From Aliamphritea hakodatensis (lineage in GTDB: Bacteria > Pseudomonadota > Gammaproteobacteria > Pseudomonadales > Balneatricaceae), in contig NZ_AP025281.1 in assembly GCF_024347195.1 (NCBI RefSeq), positions 1,860,001-1,924,000 on the forward strand: 64,000 nucleotides of DNA, read 5' to 3'. The position numbers were made by a program, and so were the translations under genes. Positions 8,351 through 16,927 of this stretch are shown piece after piece; the first letter of the stretch is position 1, and the number at the start of each line of letters is the position of its first letter. The notes under the pieces are model-generated. The model was given only the letters and a program-made list of their open reading frames with translations. It was not told the origin of the DNA and made no database searches.

Positions 8351-8537
8351 CCTGTTTATCAGCAGCTTTCTGTTTGGCGTCGTCGGGAATCAGATGTTCG
8401 TCGTCATCAAAGAGGATACTGTGGGCAGGCGACTCCATATCGTCGTACTGGCCGCTGTTGACGGACCAGAAGAATCCCCAGATGCCCAGACCCGCAAGGA
8501 TAATTGCAATTGGGATTAACAGGTAGATGATGTCCAT
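8343..8537 (-). CDS. ccoS: cbb3 oxidase maturation protein CcoS
   Basis: A 64-residue protein with a single N-terminal membrane helix (about residues 4-27) followed by WSVNSGQYDDMESPAHSIL, the conserved CcoS signature. CcoS is needed to load haem and copper into the CcoN subunit of cbb3 oxidase. The gene starts 18 bases after ccoI and overlaps the SafE-like gene, as expected for the ccoGHIS assembly operon. The acidic and then lysine-rich tail is variable in the family. Confidence 0.93.
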   Translation of the reverse strand: MDIIYLLIPIAIILAGLGIWGFFWSVNSGQYDDMESPAHSILFDDDEHLIPDDAKQKAADKQDD

Positions 8538-8555
8538 GAGAGATCCGTAGCCTGA

Positions 8556-11075
8556 TTAACTTTGTGATTTAACTGCTGTTACATCCGGCGATGAAGCCGG
8601 TTGTCTGGCGACTGTAAGGCGTTGCTTCAGCCGCGATAAGCGCAGGGCATTACCGACGACCACCAGTGAGCTTGCAGACATACCAATGGCTGCCATGTAA
8701 GGGGCAATTAATCCGCTGGCAGCCAGCGGCAGGGCGATAATATTATACACCAGTGCCCAGCCCAGATTCTGGCGGATAATTCGCTGGGTTTTCTTCGCGT
8801 GGTTCAGCGCCTGAGGCAGGCGTTGCAGATCACTGGAGATCAGTACCGCGTCGGCATTGGTTTTGGCCAGATCCGTCGCGGCGCCCATGGCGATAGAGAT
8901 TTGTGCGCCGGCCAGAACGGGGATGTCATTAATGCCGTCGCCAACCATAATGACCCGGGCGCCTTCTGCCTGTAGCTGCTGCACGTGTTGCAGTTTCTCT
9001 TCAGGAGATACACCGGAGATAACCTGATCAATGTTCAGTTGCTGGGAGACGGCACCGACAGCCGCGGAGTTGTCGCCCGTCAGCATTGTAACGGTCAGGC
9101 CTTGCTGTTGTAGCTTCTGGACTGACTGAGCGGCATATTTGCGAAGCGGGTCGTTAAGGCAGAACCATGCCAGTGGTGTCTGTTCAGTCACCAGTAAGAG
9201 CCACTGGCCATTGTTATCCGGCGCATCCTGATAAGACAATACCTTCGGGCAGTCTGAGCTGGCAAATTCAGGCTTACCAATCCGGTATCTGATCCCGTCT
9301 ACTGTGCCTTCGAGGCCTTCGCCAATATGGTTGCGAAGGTCGGTTGCCGGGGCAATCTGAAATTCTTCACAATGAGGGTGGAACGCTTTGGCAATCGGAT
9401 GTTCGGAGTGGGCTTCCAGTGCGGCGGCGATATCCAGACAGCGGGTGTAATTAAGTGCATCCAGAGTGATTGTTTGCTGCAGGGAAAGGTTGCCTTCAGT
9501 CAGTGTGCCGGTTTTATCAAACACTATATGGGTGGCGTGAGAGAGGCTTTCCAGCACATGCCCCCGGGTGATGAGGATGCCGTTTTCCCGCAGGGCGCCG
9601 GTGGCTGCCGTCAGCGCAGTAGGGGTCGCCAGAGAAAGTGCACACGGACAGGTTACTACCAGTACCGAGAGCGTTACCCAGAGTGCGTGTTCCGGGGCGA
9701 TGTTCCACCAGATAAGCGCCACGGTGATGGCTGTAATTAAGACGGCAGCAACAAAATACCCGGCGATTTTATCCGCGGTTTTGGCCACCGCTGGCTTTTC
9801 CTGATGGGCGCGGTCGAGGAGGCGGACGACGGAAGACAGCTTTGATTCAGCGCCGACGTCAGTGACTTCGATTTCCAGCGGATTTTCGACGTTAATCGTA
9901 CCGCCGACCACTTTATCACCGGGCTGTTTGTTCAGCGGCAGATATTCACCGGTGAGGGCTGATTCATCAATGCTGCTATTGCCGGCAATGATGATGCCGT
10001 CGGCAGAGACTGTATGTCCGGGCTTAACAATAACCCGGTCGCCGGTTTTGAGGTCGGTGGCCGGAATCAGTACTTCCTGTCCGTCACGGATAACCGTTGC
10101 ACTTGCCGGGAGCAGGTTGAGCAATGAATTACCTGCCCGGCCGGTACGGTGACGGGCTTTCATTTCAAGGTAACGGCCCACCAGAAGGAAAAAGGTGAAC
10201 ATGCTGACTGAGTCAAAATATACTTCACCACTGGCGGTGGCTGTCGCCCATACACTGGCTGTATACGCACCGCCAATGGCAATAGAGACCGGCACATCCA
10301 TGGTCAGACTGCGGGTTTTTAAATCGCGCCAGGCCGCGTCAAAGAAGGGCCTTGCCGCATAAAAAACCACTGGTGTGGCGAGGACAAAGCTTGCCCAGCG
10401 AATGAAGGTGATAAATTGCTGTTCAAGCTGGTTGTTACTGTCTGCATAAATGGCTGCAGCCAGCATCATGATCTGCATGGTGAATATGCCGGCAATGCCC
10501 AGGCGTCGGGTAGCCCGGCGGGTTTCGGCTGCCAGCAGCTGTTCTTCTTTGTTCGGGTGGTAGGGGTGTCCCTGATAACCAATCGAATAGATAGCGCCGA
10601 GAATTGTGCTCAGTTCAATCTGATCGGGATTCCAGCTGATCTGTGCCCGGTGGTTGGTCATATTGACGGATGCCTGGGTGACCCCTTCCAGTGCGGACAG
10701 GTGGTGCTCCAGTAACCAGACACAGGCCGCACATGTGATGCCTTCAATGACCAGTGCCGCCTGCTTGCTGCCATCACTGAGCGTGTTTACAAAGCTCTGC
10801 TGGACGGAGGCTTCATCATAGAGCTTCAGTTCCGCCAGACGTTGCTGGGAGTGGTTGCGGTCAGCAGTGTTGGGGGACTGGGCATCGCCGGTGCGGTGCT
10901 TGTAGTAGTTTTCAAGCCCGCCAGCAGCGATTGCTTCAGCCACTGCCTGGCAGCCCGGACAGCACATAGGCTGTAACTGGCCGTTTATTTCAGCGGAGTA
11001 TCCGGCGTTGGCAGGTACATCCAGGCCGCAGTGGAAGCACAACTGCGGCTGGTTAGCAGAGGATCGTTCGGACAT
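8556..11075 (-). CDS. ccoI: Copper-translocating P-type ATPase CcoI
   Basis: An 839-residue P1B-type ATPase that moves copper to the periplasm for assembly of the CcoN copper centre. Domains in order: an N-terminal cysteine-rich region (CFHCG, then CCPGC), one heavy-metal-associated domain with GITCAACVW, eight membrane helices, the TGE loop, the ion-binding CPC (VVTCPCALSL), the phosphorylation site DKTGTLT, and the hinge GDGINDIP. The double-cysteine N-terminus separates CcoI/FixI from CopA. Start and the ccoH stop overlap as TAATG, indicating translational coupling. Confidence 0.96.
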   Translation of the reverse strand: MSERSSANQPQLCFHCGLDVPANAGYSAEINGQLQPMCCPGCQAVAEAIAAGGLENYYKHRTGDAQSPNTADRNHSQQRLAELKLYDEASVQQSFVNTLSDGSKQAALVIEGITCAACVWLLEHHLSALEGVTQASVNMTNHRAQISWNPDQIELSTILGAIYSIGYQGHPYHPNKEEQLLAAETRRATRRLGIAGIFTMQIMMLAAAIYADSNNQLEQQFITFIRWASFVLATPVVFYAARPFFDAAWRDLKTRSLTMDVPVSIAIGGAYTASVWATATASGEVYFDSVSMFTFFLLVGRYLEMKARHRTGRAGNSLLNLLPASATVIRDGQEVLIPATDLKTGDRVIVKPGHTVSADGIIIAGNSSIDESALTGEYLPLNKQPGDKVVGGTINVENPLEIEVTDVGAESKLSSVVRLLDRAHQEKPAVAKTADKIAGYFVAAVLITAITVALIWWNIAPEHALWVTLSVLVVTCPCALSLATPTALTAATGALRENGILITRGHVLESLSHATHIVFDKTGTLTEGNLSLQQTITLDALNYTRCLDIAAALEAHSEHPIAKAFHPHCEEFQIAPATDLRNHIGEGLEGTVDGIRYRIGKPEFASSDCPKVLSYQDAPDNNGQWLLLVTEQTPLAWFCLNDPLRKYAAQSVQKLQQQGLTVTMLTGDNSAAVGAVSQQLNIDQVISGVSPEEKLQHVQQLQAEGARVIMVGDGINDIPVLAGAQISIAMGAATDLAKTNADAVLISSDLQRLPQALNHAKKTQRIIRQNLGWALVYNIIALPLAASGLIAPYMAAIGMSASSLVVVGNALRLSRLKQRLTVARQPASSPDVTAVKSQS

Positions 11076-11593
11076 TAATCAGTCTTAAGCGGAATCAGGT
11101 CGAAGGGGGTATCGTCATAAGGAGGAAAGATGGTCTGACGAATCTGCCAGCTGCCGTCTTCAGGCTGCAGTATGACGTATTGCTTACCCAGAGGTTTGCT
11201 GTCAATACTGCCAAGGTAAAGGCCGTCACGGACCCGGCGCAGACTGATTTCAATATCCCGGTCGGCAAGGGTTGCGTGTACCAGATCCAGCGTCATGCTT
11301 TCAGGTTTCTGGATGGCGCCGTCGCTGTTGAGTTCGACGCTGATATCGCCGGTCAGAGAGTCAATATTCAGGATTGCTTTAACGCCGAGGTCAGCGGCGG
11401 CCTGAATTTTTGAATTGTCCTGTTTAACTTCTTTCGCATGTTTAACGTAGTCATCCCGTACCAGTGTGTCACGGGTAAAAACAGCGGCAGAGATATAAAC
11501 CGTGGAATACATAAACGTTGCAATCAGCGGTGCAAGAATAAACCAAAGCCACGGTTGCTTATACCATGGGGCGACAGGATTAGGTTGGGACAT
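11075..11593 (-). CDS. ccoH: cbb3 oxidase assembly protein CcoH (FixH family)
   Basis: A 172-residue protein anchored by one membrane helix (about residues 15-37, PWLWFILAPLIATFMYSTVYI) with a periplasmic FixH domain. CcoH associates with CcoI and CcoP-containing subcomplexes during oxidase assembly. The W-Y-K-Q-P-W-LWF start and the DDYVKHAKEV segment after the helix are typical. It lies between ccoG (78 bases upstream) and ccoI (one-base overlap). Confidence 0.92.
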   Translation of the reverse strand: MSQPNPVAPWYKQPWLWFILAPLIATFMYSTVYISAAVFTRDTLVRDDYVKHAKEVKQDNSKIQAAADLGVKAILNIDSLTGDISVELNSDGAIQKPESMTLDLVHATLADRDIEISLRRVRDGLYLGSIDSKPLGKQYVILQPEDGSWQIRQTIFPPYDDTPFDLIPLKTD

Positions 11594-11670
11594 GATCTTC
11601 CTTCAAAAAGATAAAAGCCGTCTCGGGCGAAACGGCTATTTTAACTTACTCAGTGCTGTTAAGCATCGTT

Positions 11671-13095
11671 TTAGCGTCGATTGGTGGGGCCGATAAAACG
11701 ATTCTCTTCATCAATACTGATATCTTCATCGTCCAGAGCCTTAACGTGGAACATAATGTTGTAGTTCGGACGTTCCAGATAAGCTGGCTTGATCTGTAGA
11801 CGTACCGGATGATCCAGAAGTTCCCCTGAACGGATTTCAACTTCTGAGGTGCTGATCATCTTCAGGCCGTCGATGCCGGATACTTCAATGCTGTAGCGGT
11901 GGTCCTGTTGTGACTTGTTGGCCAGCTTCAGCATGTATGCATTTTCAATCGTGCCGTTGGATGCTTCGATATACAGCTGTCCCCGGTCACGGATGATATC
12001 CACTTCCAGCGGTATCCGGGCATACAGTGTGTAACCGAAGGCAATGAACATTGCACACATGGCGACAAAGTAACCGATCAGGCGAGGGCGTAAAATGTGC
12101 GTTTTACCGCCTTCCAGCGCGTGTTCGGTGGTATAGCGAATCAGGCCGCGGTCGTAACCCATGCGGTCCATTATGTCGTCACAGGCATCGACACAGGCAC
12201 CGCAGGCAACGCATTCATATTGCAGACCGTCACGGATATCGATGCCCACAGGGCAGACGTGAACGCAGTTGCCGCAGTCAATGCAGTCACCCATACCGGC
12301 TGCTTTGTAATCGAAATTCTTTTTACGTTTACCGCGGTTTTCACCCCGGACTTCATCGTAGGAAATAACCAGTGTGTCCTGATCGAACATGACGCTCTGG
12401 AAGCGGGCGTAAGGGCACATATAAATGCAGACCTGTTCCCGTAACCAGCCAGCATTGGCATAAGTGGCAACGAGGAAGAAACCGATCCACCAGGTTTCCC
12501 ACGGACCGAGATTCCAGGTCAGCAGATCAGGGATCAGTTCACGGATTGGTGAAAAGTATCCGACAAAGGCAACGCCTGTTGCCGCGGCGATAAGCAGCCA
12601 CAGGCAGTGCTTGGCCGCTTTGCGGAGGAATTTTTCTGTACTCATGGGTTGTTTGTCGCGACGCATCCGTACGTTGCGGTCACCTTCGGTTACGCGCTCA
12701 GCCCAGATAAAGAACCAGGTCCAGACGAATTGCGGGCAGGCATAACCACACCAGAGCCGGCCTGCAAACACGGTCACAAAGAAAAGTACAAAAGCGAGAA
12801 TAATCAGCAGCCAGGATAAGAGAATGAAGTCCTGGGGCCAGAAGGTGAAGTTAAACACGTGGAACTGACGGTTCGGCAGATCAAAGAGTACAGCCTGCTG
12901 GCCATTCCATTGCAGCCAGGAGAAGCCGTAGAACATGGCCAGCATGATGAAGCCGGAAATGGTGCGGAAGTTCTTAAAAAAACCTTTGTAGTACTTTACA
13001 TAGATATGAACCCGTTTGGCGTACAGGTCATATGTTTCAGGAGCGCCGTTGTTCTTGCTCTTTGGGGTAATATCTTTTACTGGTATCTGATTCAT
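11671..13095 (-). CDS. ccoG: cbb3 oxidase assembly cupric reductase CcoG (RdxA/FixG)
   Basis: A 474-residue membrane iron-sulfur protein. CcoG reduces Cu(II) so that CcoI can supply Cu(I) to the oxidase. Several membrane helices fill the N-terminal half; the quinol-type motif CGYACPQFVWTW is followed near residue 280-315 by two ferredoxin clusters, CIDCGNCVHVCP and CVACGACVDACD. A C-terminal Ig-like FixG domain follows. I place the start at 13095, where GAGGA lies five bases upstream and MNQIPVKD follows; the longer ORF from 13134 lacks such a site. A terminator separates it from ccoP upstream. Confidence 0.95.
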   Translation of the reverse strand: MNQIPVKDITPKSKNNGAPETYDLYAKRVHIYVKYYKGFFKNFRTISGFIMLAMFYGFSWLQWNGQQAVLFDLPNRQFHVFNFTFWPQDFILLSWLLIILAFVLFFVTVFAGRLWCGYACPQFVWTWFFIWAERVTEGDRNVRMRRDKQPMSTEKFLRKAAKHCLWLLIAAATGVAFVGYFSPIRELIPDLLTWNLGPWETWWIGFFLVATYANAGWLREQVCIYMCPYARFQSVMFDQDTLVISYDEVRGENRGKRKKNFDYKAAGMGDCIDCGNCVHVCPVGIDIRDGLQYECVACGACVDACDDIMDRMGYDRGLIRYTTEHALEGGKTHILRPRLIGYFVAMCAMFIAFGYTLYARIPLEVDIIRDRGQLYIEASNGTIENAYMLKLANKSQQDHRYSIEVSGIDGLKMISTSEVEIRSGELLDHPVRLQIKPAYLERPNYNIMFHVKALDDEDISIDEENRFIGPTNRR

Positions 13096-13263
13096 ACCAA
13101 TCCTCACCATTAGTCGTCGAATACAGGCTAACACATTGGAGCATAAAGGGTTTTGGCATTTTTTGTGAGCGGGTTAAAAAAGAAATGGCTGTGCTCACAG
13201 TCCATGTATTAGCAAACGCGAATATTATACGCCCATTCCACTGGCTGAAAACCTCAGGCAAAA

Positions 13264-13299
13264 AAAAAGGCGATATGTAGTTTAACATATCGCCTTTTT
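13264..13299 (-). terminator. Terminator of the ccoNOQP operon
   Basis: Arms AAAAAGGCGATATGT (13264-13278) and ACATATCGCCTTTTT (13285-13299) form a 15-base stem with a 6-base loop, and T runs exist on both strands. It lies 17 bases past the ccoP stop, so the structural oxidase operon ends here and ccoG starts a separate unit or is reached by readthrough. Confidence 0.92.
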
Positions 13300-13316
13300 A
13301 TTGATCTAAGCCAGTC

Positions 13317-14204
13317 TTATTTATTTGACAGGCTGTAGACGTAAGATGTGATCAGGTGGATCTTGTCGTCGCTCAGCAGGTCTTTATGAGCAGGCATTAC
13401 ACCGCTGCGACCCACACGGATAGTGTGGCTGATCTGTTCGAAAGAACCGCCGTATAACCATACGTCGTCTGTCAGGTTAGGCGCGCCCAGTGCCTGAACA
13501 CCTTTCGCATCCTGACCGTGACAGGCAGTACACAGTGCCTGGAACTGCTGCTCACCACGTGCAGCAGCATCCGCGTCAGCAGTCTTACCGCCCAGTGACA
13601 GGACATAGTTTGTCATGTCGCGTACACCTTCTTCACCCAGTACCGCACCCCATGGAGGCATGGCACCGGTACGGCCGCCAGCAATGGTGGCTTTGATGGT
13701 GTCAGCGTTGCCGCCGTACAGCCAGTCAGTGTCTGTCAGGTTAGGGAAGCCGTGTGCGCCGGAGCCTGTTGTGCCGTGGCATACAGAACAGTTGTTGGCG
13801 AACATGCGCTGACCCATTTTCAGACCTTCAGGCTGAGACTGCAGATCTTCAACAGACATTGCAGCATACTTGGCGAAAACCGGACGGTATGTTTCTTCTG
13901 CGTATGCTACTTCTTCTTCATACTGGCCAACCTGTGTCCAGCCGAAGAAACCTTTGAAGTTACCCAGACCCGGGTAAAGCAGCAGGTAAACCACGCCGAA
14001 GATAATAGTGGCAACAAACATCTGTAACCACCAGCCTGGCATTGGGTTGTCATACTCTTCGATTCCGTCGAATGTATGACCGGTTGTTTCTTCGGTCGCC
14101 CCTTTGTGGACTTCACTCTTGCGAGTAGACCAAAGCAGGGCAGCGCAACCGCCAATTACGCCCAGCGTAATTACACTTACCCAGATGCTCCAAAAATCAC
14201 TCAT
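13317..14204 (-). CDS. ccoP: cbb3 cytochrome c oxidase dihaem subunit CcoP
   Basis: A 295-residue subunit that carries electrons to CcoO and CcoN. Two membrane helices (about residues 5-25 and 60-78) precede two cytochrome c domains with CSVCH at 139-143 and CTACH at 225-229. The conserved GIEEYDNPMPGWW stretch sits between the helices. Having two N-terminal helices is the longer CcoP form. The start overlaps the ccoQ stop by one base. Confidence 0.97.
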   Translation of the reverse strand: MSDFWSIWVSVITLGVIGGCAALLWSTRKSEVHKGATEETTGHTFDGIEEYDNPMPGWWLQMFVATIIFGVVYLLLYPGLGNFKGFFGWTQVGQYEEEVAYAEETYRPVFAKYAAMSVEDLQSQPEGLKMGQRMFANNCSVCHGTTGSGAHGFPNLTDTDWLYGGNADTIKATIAGGRTGAMPPWGAVLGEEGVRDMTNYVLSLGGKTADADAAARGEQQFQALCTACHGQDAKGVQALGAPNLTDDVWLYGGSFEQISHTIRVGRSGVMPAHKDLLSDDKIHLITSYVYSLSNK

Positions 14205-14392
14205 TATTTGTTTCTCCCGTTACTGGCCCTTTCAGTCTCGTCACTGGCTGCTTTGTCTTCATCAGCGAAGGGCAGCTGTGATGCATCATCAAACCTTTTT
14301 TTGTTGCCGGGCAGTAATACCCAGATAAAAAGGCCGGCGAAGGTAATCAGCATGATTACCGGAATGAATGGGCCGTAAACTTCGTAGCTCAC
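14204..14392 (-). CDS. ccoQ: cbb3 oxidase small subunit CcoQ
   Basis: A 62-residue protein with one membrane helix (about residues 10-28) followed by a charged tail, NKKRFDDASQLPF, typical of CcoQ/FixQ. CcoQ stabilises the assembled oxidase. It lies 5 bases after ccoO and overlaps ccoP by one base, keeping the usual ccoNOQP order. Confidence 0.93.
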   Translation of the reverse strand: MSYEVYGPFIPVIMLITFAGLFIWVLLPGNKKRFDDASQLPFADEDKAASDETERASNGRNK

Positions 14393-14397
14393 TGTAA

Positions 14398-15018
14398 TTA
14401 CCGCTTGTTGTTGTAGACGGAGTGAAGCTTGCCTAACGACTGCAGGTAAGCAACAACAGCTTCAATTTCAGTCTTACCTTTCACTTCTTCGCCAGCTTTG
14501 GCGATTTGCTCATCGGTGTAAGGGACGCCGAAATTCTTAAAGACTGCCAGCTTGGCTGAAGTGTCTTTACCATCCAGTTTGTTTTCAAACAACCATGGGT
14601 AAGACGGCATCTTAGACTCAGGAACTACGTCACGCGGGTTGTACAGGTGAGCACGGTGCCAGTCATCACTGTAACGGCCGCCAACACGGGCCAGGTCAGG
14701 ACCTGTACGCTTGGAACCCCACAGGAATGGGTGTTCCCAAACGCCTTCGTTGGCAGTTGAGTAGTGACCGTAGCGCTCAGTTTCCGCACGGAATGGACGA
14801 ATCATCTGGGAGTGACAGGTGTTACAGCCTTCACGGATGTAGATGTCACGGCCTTCCATTTCAAGAGCGGTGTACGGGCGTAAGCCTTCAATTGGCTTCG
14901 TCGTAGATTTGCTAAAGAACAGGGGGACGATTTCGGCAAGACCGCCGCCACTGATCACCAGGATGATCAGCAGCACCATCATGCCAATGTTCTTTTCAAT
15001 CGTTTCGTGTTTGATCAT
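14398..15018 (-). CDS. ccoO: cbb3 cytochrome c oxidase monohaem subunit CcoO
   Basis: A 206-residue membrane-anchored cytochrome c. One N-terminal helix (about residues 12-35) precedes the single haem site in YIREGCNTCHSQMIRPF, and the distal methionine is likely in the VPESKMPSYPWLF stretch. CcoO passes electrons from CcoP to the haem b of CcoN. It lies 18 bases after ccoN in the same operon. Confidence 0.97.
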   Translation of the reverse strand: MIKHETIEKNIGMMVLLIILVISGGGLAEIVPLFFSKSTTKPIEGLRPYTALEMEGRDIYIREGCNTCHSQMIRPFRAETERYGHYSTANEGVWEHPFLWGSKRTGPDLARVGGRYSDDWHRAHLYNPRDVVPESKMPSYPWLFENKLDGKDTSAKLAVFKNFGVPYTDEQIAKAGEEVKGKTEIEAVVAYLQSLGKLHSVYNNKR

Positions 15019-15036
15019 TTCAATCTGCTCCTGAAC

Positions 15037-16473
15037 TTACGCTGCTTGTGCTGACGCGTCGGCGGCTGGCGCCTTGCTGTCTTTACGCACTGTCTGCCAG
15101 ACGTTGTATGCCATTAAGAACATACCGGCCAGGAAGAAAGCACCGCCAAGTGCACGTACGAAGTAGCCAGGGTGGCTTGCTTCCAGTGCTTCAACGAAGC
15201 TGTAGGTCAGAGTGCCGTCTTCGTTAACCGCACGCCACATCAGACCTTGCAGGATACCGTTAACCCACATCGCGCAGATGTACAGTACAGTACCGATCGT
15301 TGCCAGCCAGAAGTGAGTGTTGATCAGGCTTACACTGAACATCTGAGCTTTGCCCCACAGGCGCGGAATCATGTGGTAAGTCGCACCGATCGAAATCATT
15401 GCTACCCAGCCAAGTGCGCCGGCGTGTACGTGACCAACAGTCCAGTCAGTGTAGTGAGACAGGGCGTTGACGGTCTTGATTGCCATCATCGGGCCTTCGA
15501 AGGTAGACATACCGTAGAAAGACAGAGATACAACCAGGAAGCGCAGTACTGGATCGGTACGTAGCTTATGCCATGCGCCGGACAGCGTCATCATGCCGTT
15601 GATCATACCGCCCCAGGAAGGTGCCAGCAGGATCAGGGACATAACCATAGCAACAGACTGAGCCCAGTCAGGCAGGGCTGTATAGTGCAGGTGGTGTCCA
15701 CCGGCCCACATGTAAGTTGCGATAAGAGCCCAGAAGTGAACGATAGACAGACGGTAAGAGTAAATAGGACGCTCAGCCTGCTTAGGTACGAAGTAGTACA
15801 TCATGCCCAGGAAGCCGGCAGTCAGGAAGAAACCTACCGCGTTATGGCCGTACCACCACTGTACCATCGCATCAATCGCACCCGGATAAACAGAGTAAGA
15901 TTTGAAGCTGGACAGGGAAACAGGTACTGCAGCGCTGTTTACAATGTGTAATACCGCAACTGTAATGATGAAGGCCATGTAGAACCAGTTACCCACATAG
16001 ATGTGAGAGGTCTTACGGATCTTAACAGTTCCAAGGAATACGATTGCGTATGCAACCCATACAATGGTGATCAGGATATCGATCGGCCATTCCAGTTCAG
16101 CGTATTCTTTAGAAGAAGTAATGCCTAAAGGTAAAGTGATAGCAGCGGCAACGATAACTAACTGCCAGCCCCAGAATGTAAATGCGGCAAGTTTGTCTGA
16201 AATCAGACGCACCTGGCAGGTACGCTGTACCACGTAGTAAGAGGTAGCAAACAGTGCGCTGCCTCCGAATGCAAAGATAACCGCGTTGGTGTGTAACGGA
16301 CGTAAACGGCCGAAAGATAACCAGGCAGTATCAAAGTTTAATGCAGGCCATACTAACTGGGAGGCAATTAAGACGCCCACGGCCATTCCAACAATGCCCC
16401 ATACCACTGTCATGATGGCGAATTGACGCACCACCTTGTAATTGTAGGTTGGGTGTTCAGCTGCAGTGCTCAT
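15037..16473 (-). CDS. ccoN: cbb3 cytochrome c oxidase catalytic subunit CcoN
   Basis: A 478-residue, twelve-helix haem-copper oxidase subunit that reduces oxygen to water at low oxygen tension. Haem and CuB ligands are visible in the RPLHTNAVIF stretch, in WWYGHNAVGFF (CuB His), in MWAGGHHLHYTALPDW (the CuB His pair) and in TDWTVGHVHAGALGW (haem His pair). The C-type oxidase tyrosine is expected in the helix after WWYGH. It is the first gene of ccoNOQP. A sigma-70-like promoter lies at 16531-16559 and an FNR box about 290 bases upstream of the start codon. Confidence 0.98.
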   Translation of the reverse strand: MSTAAEHPTYNYKVVRQFAIMTVVWGIVGMAVGVLIASQLVWPALNFDTAWLSFGRLRPLHTNAVIFAFGGSALFATSYYVVQRTCQVRLISDKLAAFTFWGWQLVIVAAAITLPLGITSSKEYAELEWPIDILITIVWVAYAIVFLGTVKIRKTSHIYVGNWFYMAFIITVAVLHIVNSAAVPVSLSSFKSYSVYPGAIDAMVQWWYGHNAVGFFLTAGFLGMMYYFVPKQAERPIYSYRLSIVHFWALIATYMWAGGHHLHYTALPDWAQSVAMVMSLILLAPSWGGMINGMMTLSGAWHKLRTDPVLRFLVVSLSFYGMSTFEGPMMAIKTVNALSHYTDWTVGHVHAGALGWVAMISIGATYHMIPRLWGKAQMFSVSLINTHFWLATIGTVLYICAMWVNGILQGLMWRAVNEDGTLTYSFVEALEASHPGYFVRALGGAFFLAGMFLMAYNVWQTVRKDSKAPAADASAQAA

Positions 16474-16530
16474 ATCAGGCTCTCATCAACAAGCTATTAA
16501 TAAGGTTTAGAAAGTAAAATTTCCGGGGCT

Positions 16531-16559
16531 ATTATCATGAAATAGCCCTAGTATTTCAA
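16531..16559 (-). promoter_or_regulatory. Sigma-70-like promoter of ccoNOQP
   Basis: On the minus strand, TTGAAA (16559-16554) and GATAAT (16536-16531) are separated by 17 bases, close to consensus. The predicted start site near 16524 gives a leader of about 50 bases before ccoN. This promoter alone would be oxygen-independent. Confidence 0.6.
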
Positions 16560-16765
16560 TGCGTTTACAGGATTAGTTGCGACAGTTTGTCACATGAAAC
16601 CTGTCGTGTTTTACGTGTTTGATGTCTCAGTTTAGTTACCTGTTTGCGTGCTAATGCATTGATTTTAAAGGCTGGTTTTTATTTTTTGTTGTGGGCGAAA
16701 GCGTTACGTTTACCGGGCCGATAACAGACTTGTTCTGTTGCCTTTTGTACATAACGGGGGCTTTC

Positions 16766-16779
16766 TTGATGTAGATCAA
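16766..16779. promoter_or_regulatory. Perfect FNR/ANR box
   Basis: TTGATGTAGATCAA matches TTGAT-N4-ATCAA exactly and extends to a 16-base palindrome with the flanking C and G. It lies 293 bases upstream of ccoN and 149 bases before the hydrolase. No good -10 sits at class II distance on the minus strand (AGGCAA there); on the plus strand TATTAG at 16800-16805 is only an approximate fit. The regulator is presumably the fnr product encoded at 5197-5979. Confidence 0.85.
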
Positions 16780-16927
16780 GTACATCATAAGGGATTAGGT
16801 ATTAGCCAAAAGTCTAAAATCAGTGTTTTCAGGTGCTTACAGTGTCATATCGGATGTGGGCAGACTATTGCTATATAGGCACAGGAAATCAGGCTATAAT
16901 CGCGGCTTTTTTGTGGCAGGCAGTTTG

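Larger units (their letters stand above)
16474..16927. other. Divergent intergenic region ccoN / alpha-beta hydrolase
   Basis: This 454-base stretch holds no gene I can support. It contains a minus-strand promoter for ccoN (16531-16559), a perfect FNR box (16766-16779), and a plus-strand TATAAT at 16895-16900, 27 bases before the hydrolase start, with no clear -35 partner. The 16580-16760 part shows no further recognisable element. The ORF frame that extends the hydrolase back to 16823 runs through it without a plausible start site. Confidence 0.7.

Noticed and set aside
16823..16927. N-terminal extension of the hydrolase ORF
   Set aside because: The extension runs through promoter-like sequence, has no ribosome site, and precedes the conserved start of the family.
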